From Psychrobacter urativorans (lineage in GTDB: Bacteria; Pseudomonadota; Gammaproteobacteria; Pseudomonadales; Moraxellaceae), in contig NZ_CP012678.1 in the NCBI RefSeq assembly GCF_001298525.1, positions 2,542,001-2,606,000 of the forward strand: a DNA stretch of 64,000 bases. The letters are read 5' to 3'. A program made the position numbers and the translations under genes. The notes beneath the pieces are model-generated. The model was not told the origin of the DNA and ran no database searches. It saw only the letters and a list, made by a program, of their open reading frames with translations. Below, in pieces: positions 9,227 to 18,880 of this stretch (positions within the stretch are counted from its first letter, which is position 1; each line of letters starts with the position of its first letter).

Positions 9227-10006
9227 CTAACGTAGAGCTTGCTGCGCCTCTTTAATAACGCGTGCATTGTTCTGTAGTTGCCCTGAGCGCAATACAAGCT
9301 GCCATAAAGCACGACGCTGATTGGTATCTGTCGAGAAACTGAGACCGCGTCGTGCCATGGCTTCCGCTTTATGCGGCTGATTCTTTTTAAGCGCCACTTG
9401 TGCCAAATAAAAATATACCGCTGACGACTGAGGCACGAGACGTTGAGCACGAGTAAAGCTACTTTCTGCAGCAGTTAAGTCCCCTGCTTGTAGTTGACTC
9501 ATACCGGTTTGCATTAGTTTTTGAAATGCTGGCAAGCTGCTATTATTCGAGGTAGTAGCATGAGTCGGCTGTTGTGATTTTTGGCGTGCGCGTTCTAATA
9601 AATCCTGATAAGAGGGAGGTACAGGTTGCTGTATTTTTTCATCATGGTGAGAAGGCACAGCAGGTGCTTGTTGTGTTATGCGGTCTGAAGACGTTGGCAG
9701 CTTAGGTATGATATAAGGTTCAAGAGGGTAGTGCTGTGCCTCATCTTCGTCGACATAGTCATCTTCGGTAATCATATATTCTGAAGTCGCATTTTTTGAA
9801 ACGACATTTTTTGGACTCATATTTTCTGAACTAACAATGACTTTAGTGACAGGAACTTGAGTGACAGACGTTTTGATACTATTAGTAGACGTCGTTGTAG
9901 TAGACATCGCTGCTATCGGTACCGTTTCACAGGCAGTTAGGCTGAGTGTGCCGATTATCATGCTGCTGATAAACATCGTTTTAGAGAGTTGCATAAACAA
10001 CGTCAT
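9227..10006 (-). CDS. TPR outer-membrane lipoprotein, candidate PBP1b activator (LpoP-like)
   Basis: 259 residues. A type II signal peptide ends in the lipobox LTAC, with Cys26 as the lipidation site. A long Pro/Ser/Thr-rich tether (about 30-160) follows, then a C-terminal TPR region (about 160-257): FQKLMQTGMSQLQAGDLTAA, FTRAQRLVPQSSAVYFYLAQ, and ALKKNQPHKAEAMARRGLSF. It lies 34 bp downstream of mrcB on the same strand. In Pseudomonas, and reportedly Acinetobacter, the PBP1b gene neighbours a TPR lipoprotein, LpoP, that activates PBP1b; E. coli LpoB is unrelated in fold. The domain order and neighbourhood match LpoP. The lipoprotein and TPR calls are direct, while the activator role is inferred. 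Confidence 0.75.
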   Translation of the reverse strand: MTLFMQLSKTMFISSMIIGTLSLTACETVPIAAMSTTTTSTNSIKTSVTQVPVTKVIVSSENMSPKNVVSKNATSEYMITEDDYVDEDEAQHYPLEPYIIPKLPTSSDRITQQAPAVPSHHDEKIQQPVPPSYQDLLERARQKSQQPTHATTSNNSSLPAFQKLMQTGMSQLQAGDLTAAESSFTRAQRLVPQSSAVYFYLAQVALKKNQPHKAEAMARRGLSFSTDTNQRRALWQLVLRSGQLQNNARVIKEAQQALR

Positions 10007-10040
10007 CTCAAGCCCCTTGTCTAAATTTAAAAAATGCTAC

Positions 10041-12569
10041 TTACTGGCTCTTGAACAAGTCAATAGCACGTTTAAACACTTTGCCAATACTTTCGTTCAT
10101 GTCATCATTACTATTTTGCTCATCAATGACTTCATTATTCGGAATATCTAAACCCTCACGGCGGCGCTGTTGATTGATATCATCTTGCTGACTTTGCCAC
10201 TGCATTTGTTCACGAGCACGGTCTTGCTGGTACAAGTCAGTCGCACAACTACTAGTTTCTTGTGGTAAGTATGCCGACATGACTGGCAGATAGCGCGCAT
10301 CAGGGCAGCGCTCATTAGACAGTTTACCAGAGTTATTTTCAAGCCATAACCATTCAATTCCTTCAGGTTTCGGCATCGATACGGGCGTTAACTTAAGACG
10401 GCTCATATAGTCAACCCATACCGGTAATGCCCCTGTGCCACCACTTAAACCAATCGGTTTGTTGTCATCACGCCCGACCCAAACCACGCTGACATAGTTA
10501 CCGCTATAGCCTGCGAACCAAGCATCACGGTAGTCATTAGTTGTACCAGTTTTACCCGCTAAATTAAGGTCGCTACCAAGCGATTCAATGCGTCTAGCCG
10601 TACCAGTTTTGACCACTTGCTGCAAAGCATAGTTGGTCAAGTAGTTGGTCTCAGGTGGGATACTGCGCTGAGTGTTCAGCCCTGTACGTTGTAGAATACG
10701 CCCTTTATCATCAATGACCGTACGAATACTATGAATGGGTGTGCGAAAACCACCAGTGGCAAAAACTTGATAAACACCAAGCATATCCATCGGGCTAAGA
10801 TTGACTGAACCTAATAATACGGAAGGATAGTTAGGAATTTTTTCTTCAACCCCTAAGCGGCGTAACTGTTTGGTAAAAGTATCAATGCCAAACTCCATGC
10901 CTAAGCGCACGGCACTTTGGTTATACGATTGGGCAATTGCGGTGGTGAAAGATACCTGACCATGATCGCGCCCGTCATAGTTTTTAGGCGTCCAGTCGGT
11001 ACCATCGCTTAGATTAACCGTAATCGGTGAATCATCTATAGAGCTTGCCAAATTATAACGACCACTTTCTAACGCGGTCATATAAATGACCGGTTTTAAT
11101 AATGAACCCACTTGGCGTTTGGCATCGACAGCACGATTAAAGCCAGTAAATTCGCTACCACTGCCTACCACAGCAACCAGCTCGCCAGTTTCAGGGTTGG
11201 CACTAACCAATGCGCCTTGTAACTCCTTGGTTTTGCTGCTCGTACGACGTAGCTCGTTAAGTTTGCTGGAAACAGATTTATCCGCTGCCATTTGGGTAAT
11301 AGGGTCCAGCGTACTGATAATAATGAGACCTTCATTTTTGAGGTCATCTGAATAATAAACGTCATTAAGCTCACGTTTGACAATATCTAAAAAGTCAGGA
11401 AAACGGCTTTTACCGTCCGCAGGTTTATCAATAACGCTGAGTGGCTTAGCGATAGCCGTATCATAGTCTTTTTGCGAAAGTGTGCCTATAGTCAGCATAT
11501 TATTCAGTACAATATTACGGCGTGTTTTAGCGGCTTCTGGATGGCGGCGTGGATTGTAGACGCTCGGTCCTTTTGCCATACCCACCAATAAAGCTTGCTG
11601 ATCGATACGCAACTCACTAAGTGGCTGGTCGAAATAAAACTCTGAAGCCAAGCCAAAACCATTAATGGAGCGATTGCCGTTTTGACCCAAGTAAATCTCG
11701 TTGAGATAAGCCTGCAAAATCTGATCTTTGCTATAATGCAGCTCAAGGAGCACTGCCATTATTGCCTCATTCGCTTTACGTTTAATCGTGCGGTCAGAGT
11801 TGAGGTAAAAGTTCTTAATCAGCTGCTGCGTAATGGTCGAGCCACCTTGTCGAGCGCCCCCTGTAAAGTTATTCAGGACAGCGCGACCGATACCACGTAC
11901 CGAAACCCCTTTATGTTCATAAAAACCACGATCTTCAGTAGCAATCAGCGCATCAATCAGCGGCTGCGGCACGTCTTCTAATGAAACGACCAAGCGATCT
12001 TCATTATTATCGGGATAAATACCGCCAATACTTACCGGCTCAAGTCGAATAATTCCTGATGCATTTTGTTGGGTGCTTTGAATCGACTTAATCTTATTAT
12101 CCACGATGGTCATCTTGATAACTTGTTCTTTATCAACATCACTGGCGCTATAGGTAAAACCACGTGTATGAATAATGTAATCATTGCCTGACTTATAAAA
12201 AGTACCCGTGCGCTCATGAAATTTATTGCTGCGGTAATTGAGCAGCTCAAGCCACGTTTTAATGGTGCTATCGTTTACTTTGGCGTCTTGATAGAGTTCA
12301 AGCGGCTGTGAGTACACCTTTGCTGGAATATCCCAGCGTTTACCCTCGAACTTATTGGTAATGGTACGATCAAGCTTGACCAAATACAGCGCCAATAAAA
12401 CCATGCCAACGATGACAATAATTAATAAAATACTGCTAAACACAAGCCCACGCTGCTGCGACGGTAGGGTATTTACGGCAGACTTAGGATACTGTGATAG
12501 AGTAGAAGGGGATTTTTGCACTGATAACGCACCATTTTGACATAAAAAAACTGTTCCATAATGACGCAA
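10041..12569 (-). CDS. mrcB: Penicillin-binding protein 1B (bifunctional class A PBP)
   Basis: Polymerises and cross-links peptidoglycan. 842 residues from the longest start. Cytoplasmic tail, transmembrane helix at about 42-64, UB2H-like region (about 75-170), glycosyltransferase domain with catalytic Glu212 (ATEDRGFYEHKG, GGSTITQQL), and transpeptidase domain with SxxK at Ser489 (GSLLKP), SYN at about 548 and KTGT at about 673. The longest start is a TTG (12567-12569) with no clear ribosome site. A GTG at 12519-12521 would remove 16 residues from the cytoplasmic tail only. Followed at 34 bp by the LpoP-like lipoprotein gene. Confidence 0.95.
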   Translation of the reverse strand: MRHYGTVFLCQNGALSVQKSPSTLSQYPKSAVNTLPSQQRGLVFSSILLIIVIVGMVLLALYLVKLDRTITNKFEGKRWDIPAKVYSQPLELYQDAKVNDSTIKTWLELLNYRSNKFHERTGTFYKSGNDYIIHTRGFTYSASDVDKEQVIKMTIVDNKIKSIQSTQQNASGIIRLEPVSIGGIYPDNNEDRLVVSLEDVPQPLIDALIATEDRGFYEHKGVSVRGIGRAVLNNFTGGARQGGSTITQQLIKNFYLNSDRTIKRKANEAIMAVLLELHYSKDQILQAYLNEIYLGQNGNRSINGFGLASEFYFDQPLSELRIDQQALLVGMAKGPSVYNPRRHPEAAKTRRNIVLNNMLTIGTLSQKDYDTAIAKPLSVIDKPADGKSRFPDFLDIVKRELNDVYYSDDLKNEGLIIISTLDPITQMAADKSVSSKLNELRRTSSKTKELQGALVSANPETGELVAVVGSGSEFTGFNRAVDAKRQVGSLLKPVIYMTALESGRYNLASSIDDSPITVNLSDGTDWTPKNYDGRDHGQVSFTTAIAQSYNQSAVRLGMEFGIDTFTKQLRRLGVEEKIPNYPSVLLGSVNLSPMDMLGVYQVFATGGFRTPIHSIRTVIDDKGRILQRTGLNTQRSIPPETNYLTNYALQQVVKTGTARRIESLGSDLNLAGKTGTTNDYRDAWFAGYSGNYVSVVWVGRDDNKPIGLSGGTGALPVWVDYMSRLKLTPVSMPKPEGIEWLWLENNSGKLSNERCPDARYLPVMSAYLPQETSSCATDLYQQDRAREQMQWQSQQDDINQQRRREGLDIPNNEVIDEQNSNDDMNESIGKVFKRAIDLFKSQ

Positions 12570-12870
12570 ATTGACAAGATTTTCAATCTATCATCATCGA
12601 CGTCTTGATTCATTAAAGCCAAGCGGGGAAGGTGTATACTAAATGTATTCACTATCAACCATCTATATGCCACCTTTTTAGGCTTTTAATCTGATGGCTC
12701 AGTACCATATAACCTAATGATTCATCTGCTTATTACCTAGTTTTGATAATAATTATTGCTGATTTTTCTATACATGAGTTGACTGAGCAGCCTATAAGTT
12801 CACGTTGCTTTGTTTATTTTAAGCTTAGAGTTGTTCCAAGCAAGCCTGTCTAAAGGAAATTATATCTGCC
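12570..12870. other. Divergent control region, mrcB / ccoI-like ATPase
   Basis: About 300 bp of non-coding DNA that must hold promoters for both directions. I see an AAAGGA ribosome site ahead of the plus-strand ATPase, but no hexamer pair good enough to call. Confidence 0.45.
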
Positions 12871-15696
12871 ATGTCCAGCGCCTTGTCATCTACCGCCGCT
12901 CATTACGACGCTCACTCTATTACTCAAGGCTTGGTGCTACCACCAGCAGGACAATGTTTTCATTGCGGTGACCCCGTGCCACGACCACCTTTTCATACGA
13001 AGGTATTGGGAATATCGCGTGAGATGTGCTGTATGGGTTGTCAGCTCGCGTCACAAAGCATCGTGGAGGCTGGACTTGAGCAATATTATCTTGATCGCTC
13101 AGAGATTAACCGCACAGCAAGTTTGCCCACGCAGTTGAACCGTCTAGAAGCCTATGACCACGATGAAATAAAATCGCAATTTGTCTATGCACAGGACGGT
13201 CTATCGGTGGCGGAGTTGTCCGTTAATAACTTGCGCTGTGCGGCGTGTACGTGGTTAATTGAGTCGCGGTTATATGAAATCGAGGGCATTAGTAAATGTC
13301 AGGTGAACTTGACCAATCAGCGTATGCGTGTGGTGTGGGACGAAAGCAAATTGCCGATTAGCCGTATCTTAGCGGTGATTAATGCTCTCGGTTATGAAGC
13401 CAAGCCGTATCGGCAAGATACCCACGAAGCGATGTTGGCAAAACATACCAATAAAATGCTGTTACGACTGGGTATTGCTGCGCTTGGGGCGATGCAAGCG
13501 ATGATGTATGCCGTGGCGCTCTATTTTGGTGAATATAGTGACATGTTGATAATGCAGCGTGATTTTTTACGTTGGGTATCGTTATTTGTTAGTATTCCAG
13601 TGTTCTTTTATGCGGGTGTGCCATTTTTTACCTCGGCATGGTCAGCGATTCGCGCGCGCCAAGTTAATATGGATGTACCGGTTAGTATCGCGCTGATTTT
13701 TACTTTTTTCGCCAGTCTTTACGCGACTATTACTGGACATGGTCAGACCTATTACGATTCGGTCAGTATGTTTATTTTCTTTTTATTGGCAGGGCGTTAT
13801 ATTGAGCACAATGCACGTCTAAAAGCGGCAACGATGGCGAATGATTTGGTCGTCGTTGAACCTATTTTAGTACAAAAAATTGCGGAAGATAAAGCCGCGG
13901 CTGAGTTAATTTTACAGCATTTAAAATCGTCTGATAATAATGAATCTCCCGCAGTTATTCCTAATGTGCTAAACACTCAAAGTGACGTTCTAAGCACGGC
14001 TACATCAAGCACAGCCACACCAAAGTTTTCACCCGATTTTATGCAAAGTATGGACGCTGGCACGCTACAAATGACGACGCGTATTGCCAAAGAATGGCAG
14101 CAGAAAGCCAATCCGAAAATGCAGTCTTCAGTACAACAACCGACTACTGAACAAAATCTAAGTATAGAACAAAAAAAAATGGTAACCGCGCAAAGCCTGC
14201 AAGTTGGCGACATCATTATGATTGATGCCGGTGCTGAAATTATCAGTGATGGTATTTTGCTCAGTAAAACTGCCACCGTATCCCAAAGTTTATTAACAGG
14301 CGAGGGCGATTTAATCCTCAAAAATGAAGGGGATTATATTGTCGGTGGTTCACAGAATGACAGTCAGCCCTTTGTAATGCTGGTGACCGCACTGACGGAA
14401 GACAGTCAGATTGGTCTGATTGATAGGCTCATGAACCGTGCAATGAGTGAAAAACCAAAACTAGCGCAGCAGGCGGATAAGCTGGCTCGCTGGTTTGTCG
14501 CCCGAATTTTGGTATTATCGGTATTGGTGTTTGTGGGTTGGTATATTGTAGACCCAAGCCAAGCGCTGTGGGCGACCGTCGCGGTATTAGTCGCCACTTG
14601 TCCTTGTGCGCTCTCGCTCGCCACGCCTATTGCTTTAACCGTTGCGACCAATCGTTTGGCGAGCTATGGCTTTTTGACTACTCGCGGTCATACGCTGCAA
14701 ACCTTAGCAGAGATTACCCATGTTGCTTTTGATAAGACAGGAACGCTGACTTATGGTAAGCCCAATTTATTAGATATTGAGTTATTAGCGCCCATTAACG
14801 CTATATCGGACGTCACTGACCAAAAAGATAAGGTGTTATCCATTGCAGCTGCTCTAGAAGTTGGCAGCCGGCATCCGATTGCGCATGCACTGCTTACAGC
14901 AGCCTATCAGTTGCATTTACCTGCTACTCAACATTTACAGCACTATCCCGCAGGTGGCGTAGAGGCGCTGATTGATGGGGTGTTATATCGAATCGGTCAT
15001 GTGAATTTTGCTTTAGACAGTCAGGGCAGTCATAAGTTAAATATTGACTTAGATACCCATCGTGCCAGCTCGGCGGTGGTATTATCTTATCAAACCTTGC
15101 CTTGTCAAACATCATCTTGCCAAAAACAGTCTGCTTCATGGCAAGCGTTGGCTTGTTTTTACTTTAATGATAAGGTGCGTGATACGGCAAAACCGATGCT
15201 AGATAAACTTAAAGCACTCGGTATTGACTCAATAATGCTAACCGGCGACCCAAGCCCACAAGCGCTTACACTTGCAGATTCTTTAGGGATGCAGTCGGCA
15301 TATAACGGATTATCACCCACAGATAAAGTGAACCATATTCAGCAATTACAAGCGCAGGGCGCAGTGGTACTTATGGTTGGTGATGGCATTAATGATGCCC
15401 CCGTTTTAGCTGCTGCTGATGTGTCAACCTCCATTGCAGGTGCTGCTGATTTGGCGCAGGTATCAAGCGATAGTATTATCCTTAACGGTCAAATTGAAGC
15501 CATTTACGCCGCTAAACGTATCGCTAATAAAACAGAATGTATTATCAAACAAAACTTCCGCTGGGCACTGGGCTATAATTTTAGTGTCCTTATACCCGCC
15601 GTGTTTGGTTATGTGCCACCGTGGCTTGCCGCCATTGGTATGTCACTTAGCTCTTTAATCGTGGTGCTCAATGCACTACGTTTAAAACGGGCTTAG
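12871..15696 (+). CDS. ccoI: CcoI/FixI-type Cu(I) P1B-ATPase
   Basis: Copper-exporting P-type ATPase of the type that supplies copper for cbb3 oxidase assembly. 941 residues. The N-terminus has the FixI-type metal-binding cap C29-FH-C32 and CC-x2-C at 53-57, then an HMA domain with CAAC (123-126). Membrane helices, actuator TGE (476-478), ion-binding CPC (577-579), phosphorylation DKTGT (621-625), the HP motif near 668 and GDGINDAP (837-844) follow. Two insertions stand out: about 100 polar residues (about 336-436) inside the actuator domain, and a Cys-containing stretch (C745, C750) before the hinge. No cco oxidase genes lie nearby, so a general copper exporter is the alternative. Confidence 0.85.
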   Translation: MSSALSSTAAHYDAHSITQGLVLPPAGQCFHCGDPVPRPPFHTKVLGISREMCCMGCQLASQSIVEAGLEQYYLDRSEINRTASLPTQLNRLEAYDHDEIKSQFVYAQDGLSVAELSVNNLRCAACTWLIESRLYEIEGISKCQVNLTNQRMRVVWDESKLPISRILAVINALGYEAKPYRQDTHEAMLAKHTNKMLLRLGIAALGAMQAMMYAVALYFGEYSDMLIMQRDFLRWVSLFVSIPVFFYAGVPFFTSAWSAIRARQVNMDVPVSIALIFTFFASLYATITGHGQTYYDSVSMFIFFLLAGRYIEHNARLKAATMANDLVVVEPILVQKIAEDKAAAELILQHLKSSDNNESPAVIPNVLNTQSDVLSTATSSTATPKFSPDFMQSMDAGTLQMTTRIAKEWQQKANPKMQSSVQQPTTEQNLSIEQKKMVTAQSLQVGDIIMIDAGAEIISDGILLSKTATVSQSLLTGEGDLILKNEGDYIVGGSQNDSQPFVMLVTALTEDSQIGLIDRLMNRAMSEKPKLAQQADKLARWFVARILVLSVLVFVGWYIVDPSQALWATVAVLVATCPCALSLATPIALTVATNRLASYGFLTTRGHTLQTLAEITHVAFDKTGTLTYGKPNLLDIELLAPINAISDVTDQKDKVLSIAAALEVGSRHPIAHALLTAAYQLHLPATQHLQHYPAGGVEALIDGVLYRIGHVNFALDSQGSHKLNIDLDTHRASSAVVLSYQTLPCQTSSCQKQSASWQALACFYFNDKVRDTAKPMLDKLKALGIDSIMLTGDPSPQALTLADSLGMQSAYNGLSPTDKVNHIQQLQAQGAVVLMVGDGINDAPVLAAADVSTSIAGAADLAQVSSDSIILNGQIEAIYAAKRIANKTECIIKQNFRWALGYNFSVLIPAVFGYVPPWLAAIGMSLSSLIVVLNALRLKRA

Positions 15697-15724
15697 TTTG
15701 TTTTAATATCAATAACTGAAACGT

Positions 15725-15762
15725 AAAAAACCGTCTGTCGCTATTTGCAACAGACGGTTTTT
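15725..15762. terminator. Bidirectional terminator
   Basis: Stem ACCGTCTGT/ACAGACGGT with A-run before and T-run after, between the convergent ATPase gene and the Bax-inhibitor-like gene. Confidence 0.9.
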
Positions 15763-15801
15763 ATTTTTCATCATCCATCAGCAGTGATAAAAGCTTATAA
15801 A

Positions 15802-16524
15802 TTAATCTTGTAGATAGCTTAGCAGACGCATAAATTCAATATACATCCATACGAGTGTAGCAAGAATACCGATGCTGAATAACCATTCATAGTCTTCAGA
15901 AACCCCTGCTGCAACGCCACGATCAATGTTATCAAAGTCCATTAACAGCGTGAAAGAAGCGATAAGAATTACGAATAAGCTAAAGCCAATAGAAATCATG
16001 CCGCCTTCAAATAAGAACGGTAGGCTTGAGCCAAAGGCTAGCGACAATATCCACTGCGCGACATAAACCAACATAATAGCAATCAGGGCTGAGGTAACGA
16101 TTGAGCGAAATTTCGCAGTCACTTTAACCAGTCCAGAACGGTATAAGCCCAGCATAACCGCTGCGGTCACAAAGGTTGCACACATTGCAGTAACGGGCAC
16201 GCTTGGATACATTCTCATGAAAAATAGTGAGATACCGCCTAAGAAAATACCTTCTAATAGTGCATAAGGCACTGCAAAAGTTTTGGCTTTGTGTGGTTTA
16301 AAAGTGATAAACATTGCCAAGCCAAATGCGGCGAACATACTGCCAAAGGCTGCCATTGTAATAAAACCTTGCGACAGACCTGCCATAAGCGCATAAAAGA
16401 AAAAGCCCACACCAGTCAGGGCAGATAACCCAAGTAATAAACTGGTCTTTTGTATTACGCCTTTGACGGTCATCGGCGTGCCACCAATCGCAAGCTCTGC
16501 GCGACTGACAATAGGATTAGCCAT
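15802..16524 (-). CDS. Bax inhibitor-1/YccA-like integral membrane protein
   Basis: 240 residues with a hydrophilic N-terminus of about 20 residues and about seven transmembrane helices, the TMBIM layout. The last third contains the conserved acidic stretch LLMDFDNIDRG; in the Bacillus relative YetJ, paired Asp residues near this position act as a pH sensor for calcium leak. It resembles the BaxI_1 branch more than E. coli YccA. Single gene with its own promoter (16579-16606). The function in bacteria is uncertain; calcium flux is inferred from the family. Confidence 0.85.
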   Translation of the reverse strand: MANPIVSRAELAIGGTPMTVKGVIQKTSLLLGLSALTGVGFFFYALMAGLSQGFITMAAFGSMFAAFGLAMFITFKPHKAKTFAVPYALLEGIFLGGISLFFMRMYPSVPVTAMCATFVTAAVMLGLYRSGLVKVTAKFRSIVTSALIAIMLVYVAQWILSLAFGSSLPFLFEGGMISIGFSLFVILIASFTLLMDFDNIDRGVAAGVSEDYEWLFSIGILATLVWMYIEFMRLLSYLQD

Positions 16525-16578
16525 AGAAGTGTCCTCAATAAAAATATAAATAAAATGTTAATGTGATAGATGTCGACT

Positions 16579-16606
16579 ACTCTAGCAAAAACGCCATTAT
16601 TGTCAA
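16579..16606 (-). promoter_or_regulatory. Putative promoter of the Bax-inhibitor-like gene
   Basis: Minus-strand TTGACA (16601-16606), 16-bp spacer, TAGAGT (16579-16584), about 55 bp from the start codon. The rest of 16525-16849 holds nothing else I can support. Confidence 0.55.
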
Positions 16607-16849
16607 TTGTGTTTGCGTGATGATACTCAAAGCTTAGCGTCTTAAGATAGATGCTAGCTTACTAATATAGAGAGTCATGTTAAGTAGCGACGTTTATGCG
16701 TCTGAAAGCAGTGCATAATAGAAAGTACATGGGGTCAATTACGACAGTTAACAACGATAATCGCTAAAACATGCTAGTTTAAGCAGCCAATTATCGTTAT
16801 CATTGTCCCGTATTTTAAAGCCCTTTTTAAAGCCATACCGAGTCATTTT

Positions 16850-17854
16850 ATGGAAAACTCAGCGCAGTCAGAAAGATTGCCACCCTTACATGAATCAGAA
16901 CTGTTGCATGCCATCAAAAACCCCGCCTTTCGTCGTATTGGTCTCATGGGGCGGGCAGGAAAACGCAGCGTTATCCAAAGTCTTACTAGAGTTGCCCAAA
17001 CTGTCAATGAGATGGGTCTGACGCTGATTATGGATGTAGAAACTGCCAACGTACCAACCTTAGACCTTACTGAAATAGAAAAAGTCAAAATCGTTGAGCG
17101 CAGTTTAATTGGCGAGATTTGTGACTTAGTCATTGTCGTTGGTGGTGATGGGTCAATATTGCACGCTGCGGAAGCGTTAGCACCTTATCGCGTGCCTGTA
17201 CTGGGTGTCAACCGTGGTCGCCTTGGATTTTTAGCCGATGTTAATCCTGACGAGGTTGATTTTAAACTGCGTCAAGTATTGATGGGTGACTATCAGCTGG
17301 ATTATCGATTTTTATTGGCAATGGAGATTCGGGAAGGGGAGCAGATTATCCATGCCGATATGGCACTCAATGACATCGTACTCCACGCAGGCAAGTCCGT
17401 ACATATGATCGATTTTCAAATGAAAATTGACGGTCATGATGTTTATCGTCAACATAGTGATGGCTTGATTGTCGCTACTCCTACCGGCTCAACGGCTTAT
17501 GCACTATCCGGTGGTGGTCCTATTATCCATCCGAGTATGGATGCGATATGTCTGGTACCGATGCATCCGCATACGTTATCGAGTCGACCCATTGTAGTGA
17601 GTGGTAATAGCGACATTAGCATTCGTATTCATGAGGACAATCGTACGCAGCCGATGGTCAGTGCAGATGGTAAACAAGGCATGCCACTTGAGCAAAATCA
17701 GCGCTTATATATTCGTAAACATCCTGATAAATTGACCTTATTACACCCACCAGGTTTTGACTTCTATGAGGCTTGCCGCACCAAGCTGCACTGGAACGTA
17801 CATGCTGAAGAGTTCAGTCTGGATACCGATGATGATATTATTGAAAATGAATGA
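16850..17854 (+). CDS. nadK: NAD kinase
   Basis: Phosphorylates NAD to NADP with ATP. 334 residues, about 30-40 longer than E. coli NadK, mostly at the N-terminus and in an acidic C-terminal tail (SLDTDDDIIENE). Key motifs are VVVGGDGSILHAAE (catalytic GGDGS), VNRGRLGFLAD, LNDIVLH and PTGSTAYALSGGGPIIHP. The ATG at 16850 has no strong ribosome site upstream. Followed on the same strand by a DUF1315 gene 109 bp later. Confidence 0.96.
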   Translation: MENSAQSERLPPLHESELLHAIKNPAFRRIGLMGRAGKRSVIQSLTRVAQTVNEMGLTLIMDVETANVPTLDLTEIEKVKIVERSLIGEICDLVIVVGGDGSILHAAEALAPYRVPVLGVNRGRLGFLADVNPDEVDFKLRQVLMGDYQLDYRFLLAMEIREGEQIIHADMALNDIVLHAGKSVHMIDFQMKIDGHDVYRQHSDGLIVATPTGSTAYALSGGGPIIHPSMDAICLVPMHPHTLSSRPIVVSGNSDISIRIHEDNRTQPMVSADGKQGMPLEQNQRLYIRKHPDKLTLLHPPGFDFYEACRTKLHWNVHAEEFSLDTDDDIIENE

Positions 17855-17963
17855 TTAACAACGACGAATTCACGACAAGCATTTGACGATAAAAAATTGA
17901 ACGTTCACTATTTAATTGATAGCATAAAAAATGCTAAACACAAGGTAGAGGAGTGTAGATAGG

Positions 17964-18275
17964 ATGGATAAAGAGACGATATTAGCAACACTAACGCCTG
18001 AAGTGGTTGAGAAATTTCGTATGGCTATTGAACTGAGTAAATGGTCTGATGGTCGTAAATTAACTGCCGAACAGCGCGAAACTTGTATGCAAGCGGTTAT
18101 GATTTGGGAGCATGAACATCTATCCCCGTCTGAACGCACTGGCTATATTCATAAACCCATAAAAAGTGATGGCTCTATCGTTGGCGAGGAATGCGATGTT
18201 GAACATGAACATCATTATCCCAATATGCCAAATCCGAAAGGCGCTATTCAACCCGTAAAATTTCGTGATAAATAA
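17964..18275 (+). CDS. DUF1315 (YeaC-like) small protein
   Basis: 103 residues, hydrophilic, resembling E. coli YeaC: VVEKFRMAIELSKWSDGRKL, QAVMIWEHEHL, then GYIHKP. The C-terminus has a His/Glu cluster (EECDVEHEHHYP) that could bind metal. No enzymatic motif. Probably expressed with or just after nadK, ahead of a strong terminator. Function unknown. Confidence 0.85.
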   Translation: MDKETILATLTPEVVEKFRMAIELSKWSDGRKLTAEQRETCMQAVMIWEHEHLSPSERTGYIHKPIKSDGSIVGEECDVEHEHHYPNMPNPKGAIQPVKFRDK

Positions 18276-18363
18276 TGTTTTATAAACGGTATGTAATAAA
18301 CAATGTCTAATAAATAAGACGTTGATGAATCAGAAAGATGTAATAGTGATTATTTATTACGAT

Positions 18364-18400
18364 AAAAAAAGCCACGCTATCTGAATAGTGTGGCTTTTTT
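18364..18400. terminator. Bidirectional terminator
   Basis: A-run, stem GCCACGCTAT/ATAGTGTGGC (one G-U pair), T-run, between the convergent DUF1315 and HopJ-family genes. Confidence 0.9.
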
Positions 18401-18442
18401 ATCGTATTTTACAGTCGATTAAATGGCAGTCGTGTCAATGCT

Positions 18443-18793
18443 TCAAAGCTCAGTTAAAGGGTTATTTTGCATCAAAAACCCTTGCCAACCCCAATGTAAA
18501 AAATTACGAATATTGGCATGATCGACACCATTTGGTGTTGCTTGCACGTGTGCATAATGCTCACCGAATAGCTTTAAGGTGTCCAGCTGATTGAGACCAT
18601 GATGTTTGGCAAAACCAAAAATCTTGGCACTGCCTTCATTTTCGCCAGCAGCATTGTGCACCATGCCATTGACAAAGGGCACAGGAACATAATGATAAAA
18701 GTCATCAATAAAGCTGATAACATCCTTGAAACCAATGGCTTTTTTATTCAAACCATTGAGTAAAGCCGAAACGTCTGATTGGCGGAGACTCAT
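18443..18793 (-). CDS. HopJ-family protein
   Basis: 116 residues matching the HopJ family: FKDVISFIDDFYHYVPVPF, VHNAAGENEGSAKIFGFA, LKLFGEHY and HANIRNFLHWGWQGF. The family is named for a Pseudomonas syringae type III effector, but it is widespread in free-living bacteria that lack such secretion and is more likely a cytosolic housekeeping protein. No signal peptide and no secretion genes nearby. Single gene between csrA and the terminator. Role unknown. Confidence 0.85.
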   Translation of the reverse strand: MSLRQSDVSALLNGLNKKAIGFKDVISFIDDFYHYVPVPFVNGMVHNAAGENEGSAKIFGFAKHHGLNQLDTLKLFGEHYAHVQATPNGVDHANIRNFLHWGWQGFLMQNNPLTEL

Positions 18794-18880
18794 AAATAAA
18801 TGACCTCAAAGCAAGTAGCAAAAGCAGAAAATAATTTATGCTGAATAGATGCTTAGTGATTAAATGTTAAGGATGACGGC

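Noticed and set aside
18443..18793. HopJ-family gene as evidence of a type III effector
   Set aside because: No secretion system or signal; the family is common in free-living bacteria.
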